Below are positions 42,691 to 49,635 of a stretch of 64,000 nt of DNA, piece after piece. The DNA is from UBA6054 sp963975575 (lineage in GTDB: Bacteria; Planctomycetota; Phycisphaerae; Phycisphaerales; UBA1924). Every line of letters begins with the position of its first letter. Position 1 is the first letter of the stretch. Where the stretch lies: assembly GCA_963975575.1 (NCBI GenBank), contig CAXBHL010000002.1, positions 434,001-498,000 on the forward strand. The letters are read 5' to 3'. The notes beneath the pieces were generated by a model, which was not told the DNA's origin, ran no database searches, and saw nothing but the letters and a program-made list of their open reading frames with translations. Made by a program: the position numbers and the translations under genes.

Positions 42691-44106
42691 CTACTCCGCC
42701 CGCCAGTCCTTCCCATCCCTCACCACCCGCCGGTACAGCGTGTCCCGCTCCACCGGCTCGAAGCCAGCCTCGCGGATCGCCCGGATCAGGTCGGTCACCG
42801 ACTTCTCCTGGTGAGTGGACGAGCCGCCGACCTTGGTGATGTCGTACCAGACCACCGTGCCGTCGATGTCGTCGGCCCCGGCCTCGAGCATGAGCTGGGC
42901 CATGGGCAGCGTCTGCATGATCCAGAACGCCTTGACGTGCGGGAAGTTGTCGAGCATCAGGCGGGCGACGGCGATGGTGCGGAGGTTCTCCAGGCCGGTC
43001 GGTCCGGGCAGGTGCTCGAGCTCGGAGCCGTCGGGGAAGAAGGGCAGGGGGATGATGGTCTGGTAGTAGCCGCCTCTGATCTCGGAGCGGGGGGCTTCCA
43101 GCCCCCCGTCTTCCTTGGCGGGTTCGGGCATCGGGCTTTGCCCGATCGGGGGGCTGGAAGCCCCCCGCTCCAAACCCTGAGGCATCGGCAGGACCGCTCC
43201 CTCCCCCGACAGCGTGATCACCGGGTCTGTGATCGCTTCGGTCTGGGGGATGCCGGTTGCGATGAACCCGTCTGGGTCGCCGGTGTATCCGAGCCGTGCC
43301 AACGCCTTGTCCTGGCTGCGCCGCAGGATCTCCAGGTGATTCAGCCGCTCGCGTCGGCCGTCGATGTGGCCGTAGAGCATGGTGCAGTTGGAGTTCAGGC
43401 CCAGTTCGTGGGCGACGAGGTGGACGTCCAGCCACTCGTCCGAGCCGATCTTGGTCTTCCAGGCTTCCTTCTGGATGCGGTCGTCGAAGACCTCGGCCCC
43501 GCCGCCGGGCAGCGAGCCGAGCCCGGCCTCCTTGAGCCGCTCGAGCACCCAGCGGACGCCGGACTGCGGGTCGGTCTTCTTGTAGACCTTGGCGATGCGG
43601 GCGAGGTGGACGAGTTCCACGGCCGTGAAGGCCTTGAGGTGCAGGCCGGGCGCGACTTCGTGGATCGCGCGGAGCATGTCGGTGTAGTACTCGAACGGCA
43701 GGTAGGGGTTGAGCCCGCCGACGATGTGCATCTCGGTCGCGCCGAGTTCGACCGCCTTCTTGGCTTCGGACTGGATGTATTCGAGATCGCGGGTGTAGGC
43801 CCCGTCGTCGCCCTTCTTGCGGTAGAACTCGCAGAACTTGCACGACAGCGCGCACACGTTCGAGTAGTTCAGGTGCTTGTTGATGTTGTAGTACGCCACG
43901 TCGCCGTGCATCCGGCGGCGGACGAGGTCGGCCAGGGCGATCACGCCCCAGATGTCGCTCGTGCCGTACAGCACCGCGCCGTCGTCGAGGCTCAGGCGCT
44001 TGCCGGCGAGGACCTTGGCGCGGATGGGTTCCAGCCGCGGGTCGGCACCGGGGGCACGGTCGGGGGCGGCGGGCGTGGCGGAACTGAGCGCAGTCATCGT
44101 GGTCAT
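42691..44106 (-). CDS. mqnE: Aminofutalosine synthase MqnE with an in-frame palindromic insertion
   Basis: This 471-residue radical SAM enzyme of the futalosine route to menaquinone has the cluster motif CALSCKFCEF (CX3CX2C). It also has KAVELGATEMHIVGGLNPYL, LKAFTAVELVHLARI, GSLPGGGAEVFDDRI and NLRTIAVARLMLDNFPHVKA. The usual family length is about 370-390 residues. The excess lies between the helix HLEILRRSQDK and GYYQTIIPLPFFPDG, where family members have a short loop. Residues about 312-341 of that loop are encoded by the 88-bp palindromic element at 43084-43171; the rest of the loop may be native. The catalytic motifs are all intact. Confidence 0.9.
   Translation of the reverse strand: MTTMTALSSATPAAPDRAPGADPRLEPIRAKVLAGKRLSLDDGAVLYGTSDIWGVIALADLVRRRMHGDVAYYNINKHLNYSNVCALSCKFCEFYRKKGDDGAYTRDLEYIQSEAKKAVELGATEMHIVGGLNPYLPFEYYTDMLRAIHEVAPGLHLKAFTAVELVHLARIAKVYKKTDPQSGVRWVLERLKEAGLGSLPGGGAEVFDDRIQKEAWKTKIGSDEWLDVHLVAHELGLNSNCTMLYGHIDGRRERLNHLEILRRSQDKALARLGYTGDPDGFIATGIPQTEAITDPVITLSGEGAVLPMPQGLERGASSPPIGQSPMPEPAKEDGGLEAPRSEIRGGYYQTIIPLPFFPDGSELEHLPGPTGLENLRTIAVARLMLDNFPHVKAFWIMQTLPMAQLMLEAGADDIDGTVVWYDITKVGGSSTHQEKSVTDLIRAIREAGFEPVERDTLYRRVVRDGKDWRAE
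43084..43171. repeat. REP/BIME-like palindromic element inserted in frame in mqnE
   Basis: Two 25-bp arms (43084-43108 and 43147-43171) are perfect inverted repeats of each other. Each arm is itself a hairpin, GGGGGGCT-TCC-AGCCCCCC. A third hairpin, ATCGGGC-TTT-GCCCGAT (43130-43146), abuts the right arm. The same arms bound the transposase-bearing element in rdgB. The 88-bp element has no stop in the mqnE frame. Confidence 0.9.
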
Positions 44107-44196
44107 GGCGCCCGAGTATAGCCAAACCTGCGGCAGGATTTCAAGAAATATTGAAAACTGATGCCGGCCCGCGTCGCGACCCGGGTCCACCGGCGT

Positions 44197-45429
44197 TCAC
44201 GGCCCCATGAGCGTCCGCAGGTGGCCGATCATGGATCGCACCGCCGCCCCGCGGTGGCTGAGCCGGTTTTTCTCGGACTTGTCCAGTTCCGCCCCGGTCC
44301 GCTTGAAGTCGGGCCCGACCAGAAACAGCGGGTCATATCCGAACCCGCCCGGCCCGCGGGGGACCTCGCCCGGCAGGCCGATGCGGCCTTTGAAGGCCCC
44401 GCTGGAGGTGCCGAGGACTGTGGGGGTGTTTTCCTTGCTGGAGCGGGGGGCTTCCAGCCCCCCGATCGGGCGCAGCCCGATGTCCCCTCGCCACACGAAC
44501 GGATAGTCCATCGCCTTCTCCACCAACCCAGCCCGCACGGGATTCTGCTGGATGTAGCGGTCCGTCTCATCCCCCTCTGCCGCCGTCCGGATGAGCCGAT
44601 CGAAATACTCGCGCTGCCAGACCGCGCCGTTCCGTTCGCGCGCCTTGTTGAGCCGATTGGCTGTAAACGACTTGATCGAGTGAACGATCTCGAATCCTTG
44701 CGGATAGCGTCCGTCCGGTTGCCGCTCGGTCCGCAGGAGCAGGTGGACATGGTCGGGCATCACGCAAGCGGTGTGGAGGGTGTACCGGTCCGGATAACCG
44801 TGCAAACACGCATCGAGGATCGTCTTCCGCTCCTGTTCGGAGAACACGATGCCGGGTTCGGCCCTGAATGTCAGGAAGTAGGTGCCGCCCGGCACGTCCC
44901 AGTGGGGGAGTCGGCCGCCGGAGCGTTTGACGAGGCCGGCATCGGGCGTTGCCCGATCGGAGGGCTGGAAGCCCTCCGCTCCGTGGGAGGAAGATGAAAG
45001 CAACGTGGCACCCGCCAGGACCATCGTGCACACGAACCGGGCCGTCCGCTGTTCCGGCGGCACGCCCTCCAGTTCGGCCAGCAGCCGGGCGTTGTTGCGG
45101 GCGTCCCGTTCCTCGCGGCTCAGCCCGGCCGCCTCGCCATCGGTCCGCCCGTCGAAGGCGAAGTGACTGGAGATCACGCCGGGGCGTCCGCCGAGGGCGT
45201 CGACGATCAGGCCCGAGTCGTCCGCCAGACACAATCGCCCCGTGGCCTCGGCGTAGGCCAGGGCCTTGATGGTGGCGTTGGCCTCGAAGGTCGAGCCGGT
45301 CTCCTCGGGCTCGGGCGGGAGATCACCCACATCGGCCAGGCCCAGCACCGTGCAGCCCAGCGGGGCGAGCAAGGACCGCAACTCGGCGATCTTGCCGGGA
45401 TTCTGCGTGGCGAGCACGACTTCGGGCAT
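44197..45429 (-). CDS. rdgB: RdgB/HAM1 non-canonical purine NTP pyrophosphatase with an in-frame RAYT domain
   Basis: This continuous 410-residue frame has three parts. Residues 1-149 are the N-terminal RdgB half: the nucleotide motif ATQNPGKIAEL, LADDSGLIVDALGGRPGV and TARFVCTMVLAG. Residues about 150-330 are a REP-associated tyrosine transposase domain: GTYFLTFRAEPG, MPDHVHLLL with HVH at 227-229, WQREYFDRL and RYIQQNPVRAGLV with likely nucleophile Tyr292. Residues 331-410 are the C-terminal RdgB half: FKGRIGLPGEV, GPGGFGYDPLFL and NRLSHRGAAVRSM. The insertion lies at a beta-hairpin turn after VLAGATLL. All RdgB signature residues are kept. The RAYT has no obvious own start codon, so it would be made as a fusion. 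RdgB removes dITP/XTP from the nucleotide pool. Confidence 0.9.
   Translation of the reverse strand: MPEVVLATQNPGKIAELRSLLAPLGCTVLGLADVGDLPPEPEETGSTFEANATIKALAYAEATGRLCLADDSGLIVDALGGRPGVISSHFAFDGRTDGEAAGLSREERDARNNARLLAELEGVPPEQRTARFVCTMVLAGATLLSSSSHGAEGFQPSDRATPDAGLVKRSGGRLPHWDVPGGTYFLTFRAEPGIVFSEQERKTILDACLHGYPDRYTLHTACVMPDHVHLLLRTERQPDGRYPQGFEIVHSIKSFTANRLNKARERNGAVWQREYFDRLIRTAAEGDETDRYIQQNPVRAGLVEKAMDYPFVWRGDIGLRPIGGLEAPRSSKENTPTVLGTSSGAFKGRIGLPGEVPRGPGGFGYDPLFLVGPDFKRTGAELDKSEKNRLSHRGAAVRSMIGHLRTLMGP
44440..44481. repeat. Left REP arm of the rdgB element (two adjacent hairpins)
   Basis: The 25-bp arm (44440-44464) folds as GGGGGGCT-TCC-AGCCCCCC. It is followed immediately by ATCGGGC-GCA-GCCCGAT (44465-44481). 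Both stems are perfect. Confidence 0.92.
44941..44982. repeat. Right REP arm of the rdgB element (two adjacent hairpins)
   Basis: ATCGGGC-GTT-GCCCGAT (44941-44957) is followed by a 25-bp arm (44958-44982) folding as GGAGGGCT-TCC-AGCCCTCC on the minus strand. Relative to the left arm, two substitutions occur at paired stem positions, so the hairpin stays perfect. Confidence 0.92.
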
Positions 45430-45526
45430 CGGGGTCGCTCCTGGGTCCGGCGAATCCCGCCCGTCGGGGCAAGGGGTTTCCGGGCCGGGGTTGCCCCGGC
45501 GGGCCGGGTGGGGATCATTGCCGCAT

Positions 45527-46711
45527 ATGAGCACGAAGTCCCTGTCCCGGAACGAGATCGCCCACTCCGCCGCCGACGCGCTCAAGGCGCTGTCGCCCGA
45601 CCAGCTCGCCGGGCTCAAGTCCGTCGTGGGCTTCGACGGCTTCGTCGATTCGATCATCCACGTGGTCGACAAGCGCCGGTCGATGAAGCGGGACGATTTC
45701 CAGCGCATCCGCACCATCCCCGAGTTCGCCGCCCGCTGCGGCGCGGCCGCCGGGCGCAGCGCGAACCTGGAGATGGTCGTGCAGGACGTCCGCTTCGGCG
45801 GCAACGGGCCGCTGTTCTCCAGCGCGCTCGGGCGGCTCGGCTCGGAGGTCACCTACATCGGGGCGGTCAGTCTCCAGGACGACCCGACCACGGTCGACCC
45901 GATCTTCGAGCCGTTCGTCGAGCGGTGCAAAAAAGTCATCCCCATCTGCAGCCCGGGCCGGACCGACGCGCTGGAGTTCGAGGACGGCAAGATCATGTTC
46001 GGCAAGACCGAGCCCGTGCAGGCGGTGACATGGAGCCGCATCAAGGACATGGTCGGTCTGGACGCGTTGACCGAGATGTACGAGCAGGCCCGTCTGTTGT
46101 CCGTGGTGAACTGGACGCTCTCCGGCGGCGTCGAGGGGATCTGGGCCGGCCTGCGGGACGAGGTCTTCCCGCGGCTCTCCGGCGACACGGAGCGACGCAT
46201 GTTCATCGATCTCTCCGACCCGGCCAAGCGCACCGACGACGACATCCGCGGCGCGATGGGCCTCGTCTCCAGCCTCCAGCCCCGCATGCCGATCACCCTG
46301 GGCCTGAACCTGGCCGAGTCCGGTCGCATCGCCAAGGTGATGGGCGTGGAGGCCTACGACGACGAGCACAACCGGAGCCTGGCCGAGATGGTCCCCGAGG
46401 CCGCCGACAAGATCCGCAAGCGCCTCGGGCTGGAGTGCGTGGTGATCCACCAGCACACCGGGGCGGGCGCGGCCGACGAATCGGGCGACAGCGGCTGGTT
46501 CACCGGCCCCTACACCCGGCGCCCGCGGATCTCCACCGGCGCGGGCGACCACTTCGGGGGCGGCTTCAGCTTCGCACGCGCCGCCGGGCTCGGGCTGCAG
46601 GAATCGCTGGCCGCCGCCTGCGGCGTCGCCGGCGCGTACGTCCGGGACGCCGCCAGCCCGAACCTCGACCGGCTCATCGGCTTCCTGCGCGACCTGCCCA
46701 ACCCCGAGTGA
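45527..46711 (+). CDS. PfkB-family carbohydrate kinase
   Basis: This 394-residue sugar kinase-like protein has an N-terminal VVGFDGFVDSIIHVVDKR, a substrate region FGGNGPLFSSALGRLGSEV and the C-terminal PfkB signature STGAGDHFGGGF with the catalytic Asp. Its length exceeds a standard ribokinase (~310). The substrate cannot be read from the sequence. It is divergent from rdgB with a 97-bp gap, and a TPR-sulfotransferase gene follows 29 bp downstream. Confidence 0.85.
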   Translation: MSTKSLSRNEIAHSAADALKALSPDQLAGLKSVVGFDGFVDSIIHVVDKRRSMKRDDFQRIRTIPEFAARCGAAAGRSANLEMVVQDVRFGGNGPLFSSALGRLGSEVTYIGAVSLQDDPTTVDPIFEPFVERCKKVIPICSPGRTDALEFEDGKIMFGKTEPVQAVTWSRIKDMVGLDALTEMYEQARLLSVVNWTLSGGVEGIWAGLRDEVFPRLSGDTERRMFIDLSDPAKRTDDDIRGAMGLVSSLQPRMPITLGLNLAESGRIAKVMGVEAYDDEHNRSLAEMVPEAADKIRKRLGLECVVIHQHTGAGAADESGDSGWFTGPYTRRPRISTGAGDHFGGGFSFARAAGLGLQESLAAACGVAGAYVRDAASPNLDRLIGFLRDLPNPE

Positions 46712-46740
46712 CGCCCGTCGGGGCGGCGTATCGTGGACCT

Positions 46741-48249
46741 ATGGCAGCCAGCAACCCCGCAGCGCTCCTCAAGGACGCCGACGAAGCGATCGCGCGGAAC
46801 GACCCCCGCGAGGCGATCCGGATCTACAAGACCTTCCTGTCCCAGCACCGCTCGCACCCGCGCGTGCTGCGCGTGCGTTCCCGCGTCGTGACGCTCTACA
46901 CCCGCCTGGGCGAGTACGACGAGGCGGTCGCCGTCGGCGAGCGGGCCGGCGCGGGGGTCGAGAAGGACATCGATCTGCTCTACGCGATCGCCCAGGCCAA
47001 CATGTACGGCGGGCGGCTGCGGCAAGCCACCGAGACACTCGAGCGCTGCCTCGCGGTCGACCCGGATCACGCCGCGTCGATCGCCCGCATGGCGGTCGTT
47101 CTGATGAGCCAGAAGCGGGCCGACGAGGCGCTGAAGACCGTGGAAGCGGCCTGGGCCCGCGGGATCGAGACATGGGATCTCGACCACGTGTTCGCCCAGC
47201 TCGCCCCCGGGGCCGCCCGGGTGGGCGAGGCGATCGATCGCCTCCGCGTCCGCGTGGACGAGCCCGGCCTGACTCCGGCGGCCCGCAGCGGCGTCTCGAT
47301 GGCCCTGGCCACGCTGCTGGAGAAGGAGGGCGACTACGCCGGTTCCTGGGCCGCGGCCGTCCGCGCCAACCGGATCGTCCGCACCGGCTGGAACGCCGAC
47401 CTGCACCGCCAGGGTCTCGACGAGACCATCGCCGCGTACTCAGCGGACGCGTTCGACGCCATGGCCCCGATCATGGAATCGGTCGAGCCCCGGGACCGGC
47501 TGGTGTTCGTCGTCGGCATGCCACGGTCGGGCACCACCCTCATCGACCAGGTGCTCTCGGCCCACCCGGGCGCGGAGAGCGTGGGCGAATCACGCTGCCT
47601 GGAACTCGCGGCCGCGTCCGTGCGTCTGGAAACGCCCGACCCCCGCGTCCTGGCGCGTCTGACTGGAGCCAAGCGCAGCGCCGCCGGGGCGGCTCTGCGG
47701 GCCTCGATGGGCGCGATCACGGGCACGGACGGTGTCCTGATCGACAAGACCCCCTTCAACGACCGCCGCGTCGGCGCCCTCGCGTCGTTCGCGCCCGGCG
47801 CCCGCATCATCATCACCCGACGCGACCCGCGCGACACCGCCCTGTCCTGCTTCTTCCGCAACTTCGCGAGCGGCATGGAGTGGTCCGCCGACATGGGATG
47901 GATCACCGAGATCATCCGCGAGCGTATGAGGCTGCATGCGCACTGGCTCGGCGTGCTCCCCGCCCACGCGCCTTGGGTGTCGGTCACACAGGCCCGGTAC
48001 GAGTCGCTCGTGTCGGAGGCCGAGCCGCAGGCCCGCCGACTGGTCGAGTTCGCGGGGCTCCCCTGGGACGACGCCTGCCTGCGGTTCAGCGAGCGCAAGC
48101 GGATGCTGCCGACGCTCGAGCCTGGTCAGGCCGGGCAGGGTGTGTACACCGGTTCGGTGGCCCGCTGGCGCCGGTTCGAGCCGCACGCCGAGGGCGCGTT
48201 CGACGCCCTGCACGCGATCGCCGAGGAACTCGGGTACGAGCCCGCCTGA
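46741..48249 (+). CDS. TPR-sulfotransferase fusion protein
   Basis: This 502-residue protein has TPR-like helices in residues about 1-200 (EAIRIYKTFLSQHRSHPRVL, ATETLERCLAVDPDHAASIA) and a sulfotransferase domain in about 255-500. The PAPS-binding loop is FVVGMPRSGTTLIDQVLSAH, and the 3'-phosphate motif is IIITRRDPRDTALSCFF. TPR-sulfotransferase fusions are common in planctomycetes and proteobacteria; acceptors are mostly unknown. It probably forms an operon with the PfkB kinase. Confidence 0.88.
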   Translation: MAASNPAALLKDADEAIARNDPREAIRIYKTFLSQHRSHPRVLRVRSRVVTLYTRLGEYDEAVAVGERAGAGVEKDIDLLYAIAQANMYGGRLRQATETLERCLAVDPDHAASIARMAVVLMSQKRADEALKTVEAAWARGIETWDLDHVFAQLAPGAARVGEAIDRLRVRVDEPGLTPAARSGVSMALATLLEKEGDYAGSWAAAVRANRIVRTGWNADLHRQGLDETIAAYSADAFDAMAPIMESVEPRDRLVFVVGMPRSGTTLIDQVLSAHPGAESVGESRCLELAAASVRLETPDPRVLARLTGAKRSAAGAALRASMGAITGTDGVLIDKTPFNDRRVGALASFAPGARIIITRRDPRDTALSCFFRNFASGMEWSADMGWITEIIRERMRLHAHWLGVLPAHAPWVSVTQARYESLVSEAEPQARRLVEFAGLPWDDACLRFSERKRMLPTLEPGQAGQGVYTGSVARWRRFEPHAEGAFDALHAIAEELGYEPA

Positions 48250-48267
48250 CCCCCCGCGGGGTTCAGG
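48245..48267. terminator. Hairpin between convergent genes
   Basis: CCTGA-C-CCCC and GGGG-T-TCAGG form a nine-pair stem with one mismatch and loop CGC, overlapping both stop codons (48249 + and 48263 -). There is no T tract, so this is a weak candidate for a shared terminator. Confidence 0.4.
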
Positions 48268-49594
48268 GCTCCCGCCCGGTTGTCCCGCCCGGTGCGCCGT
48301 CCGCGCCCGCATCCGGTCCTTGGCGCGATCCGGGCGTGTACGAGATGGCCGCCTCCAGGGTCCGGTCCCGTCCGGTCCGCAGGTCGTCCCCGAGCCGCGG
48401 GACCGCCACGTCGGGCAGCAGCGATAGCGGGTCTGAGTCGGGCACCTTGGTCCAAAGCCGCGTCGAGTGGTACACGACCGTGCCGAGTTCCTGGAGCGGG
48501 AACGACCGGACCTCGCCGAACGAGTTGGGCTTCCCGCCGGTCGGCTGCCCGATCAGCACCGCCCCGATCCGCGACAGCGAGATCGCGTTGCCCATCCCGC
48601 TGCTGTAGGTGCCCGGCCCGATCAGGCACACGATCGATCCCGGCTCGCGGAACCGCTCCGTCACGGAGAGCGGGACCGTCAGCGGCAGGATCACCCCCTC
48701 GTTGCCCCCGGCGTTCTCGCGCAGGTCGATGACGATCCGGCGGGCGTCGAGTTCCGCGCACTTGGACAGGACGAAACGGGCGAACTCGGGGAAGGGAAAG
48801 CCCGGTGCGCTGGCGCACTTGTTGTACTGCACGTACATCACGCCGGAGTCGTCGAGAAACTCGGAGCGGTAGAACGAAGACGCCCCCTTCACCGCCAGCG
48901 GGACCTTGCCGTCGAGCCGCGACATCCAGGTCGCCCACCCGCCCCGCGCCTCCTCGGGCGACAGGGCCTCTGCGGTCACCGTTTCCTCCCCACCCTCGCC
49001 CCCGGGCGGCCGGACCCGGAGCCGGACGGTCTGCCGGTCCGGCGTCGCGCCGATCATCTCCAGCGCGGCCGGAATCGTCAGGAACACCGCCGCCTGGCGT
49101 CGGCGCCAGTGCTCGTTCTCCCACGCGAACAGCGTGGAGACACCCGCGATCGCCTCGTCGGCATCCAGCGGGCCGAACCCGACCACGCGAGCACCGATCA
49201 GGCGGTGGTGCGGCCCGTTCGCCGCGGCGATGAACACGCCGTCATCCATGACGGCAAACCGCGCCGGAAGCGTGGCCATGGCCGGCTCGATCGGGGGCAG
49301 CCGCACCGCCGTGTGTGAGTCCCCGCCGAGTGCCACCAGGCGCGAGAGTTCCAGCGCGAGCAACTGCTCGTCGAGGGCGGGAACGCGTTCGTTGAGTTTG
49401 TCCGCCGCCGTGTCCCAGTCGGGCGCGGTGATGCGGTGGAACCAATCCGGATGCCGCTCGGGCAGCTGCTCGTTGATCTCCCGCACCGCGGCCCGCCACA
49501 CCGCCGAGCGCTCGGTCGCCGGGGGCGGACTCGCCTCAGCTCCCATCGTCAGGAACAGCGGGACGGCGGCGAACACGATCAGGGCGCGGACCAT
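48263..49594 (-). CDS. Secreted S41-family peptidase-like protein
   Basis: This 443-residue protein has a signal peptide (MVRALIVFAAVPLFLTMGAE). The C-terminal half resembles the tail-specific protease (S41) fold: DARRIVIDLRENAGGNEGVI, VCLIGPGTYSSGMGNAISLS with the likely catalytic Ser in TYSSG, and IGQPTGGKPNSFGEVRSFPL. No PDZ domain is obvious, and the N-terminal 200 residues are a substrate-binding-like region. The catalytic Lys is not certain. It stands apart from its neighbours. Confidence 0.8.
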   Translation of the reverse strand: MVRALIVFAAVPLFLTMGAEASPPPATERSAVWRAAVREINEQLPERHPDWFHRITAPDWDTAADKLNERVPALDEQLLALELSRLVALGGDSHTAVRLPPIEPAMATLPARFAVMDDGVFIAAANGPHHRLIGARVVGFGPLDADEAIAGVSTLFAWENEHWRRRQAAVFLTIPAALEMIGATPDRQTVRLRVRPPGGEGGEETVTAEALSPEEARGGWATWMSRLDGKVPLAVKGASSFYRSEFLDDSGVMYVQYNKCASAPGFPFPEFARFVLSKCAELDARRIVIDLRENAGGNEGVILPLTVPLSVTERFREPGSIVCLIGPGTYSSGMGNAISLSRIGAVLIGQPTGGKPNSFGEVRSFPLQELGTVVYHSTRLWTKVPDSDPLSLLPDVAVPRLGDDLRTGRDRTLEAAISYTPGSRQGPDAGADGAPGGTTGREP

Positions 49595-49635
49595 CCGCAC
49601 AGTGTACCGCGCCCGTGCCCGGGTCCGGGCGGTCC

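Larger units (their letters stand above)
44440..44982 (-). mobile_element. RAYT-type palindromic mobile element (543 bp) inside rdgB
   Basis: The element is bounded by inverted arms. The left end is GGAGCGGGGGGCTTCCAGCC continuing to 44464, then ATCGGGC-GCA-GCCCGAT. The right end is its inverse. Its length of 543 bp is exactly 181 codons, which keeps the rdgB frame. Inside lies a single Y1 transposase domain of the REP-associated (IS200-like) class. No target-site duplication is evident, as expected for this single-strand transposition mechanism. The arms match the element in mqnE. Confidence 0.88.

Noticed and set aside
43084..44982. CRISPR array
   Set aside because: The repeats are inverted hairpin arms bounding a transposase domain and a miniature copy. 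There are no direct repeats with regular spacers and no cas genes.
44197..45429. rdgB as a pseudogene broken by a transposon
   Set aside because: The insert is an exact multiple of three, no stop or frameshift is present, and all RdgB motifs remain on both sides.
45163..46740. N-terminal extension of the TPR-sulfotransferase frame
   Set aside because: It overlaps the PfkB gene in another phase and has Arg/Gly/Pro-rich shadow composition. The TPR domain begins at ATG 46741.
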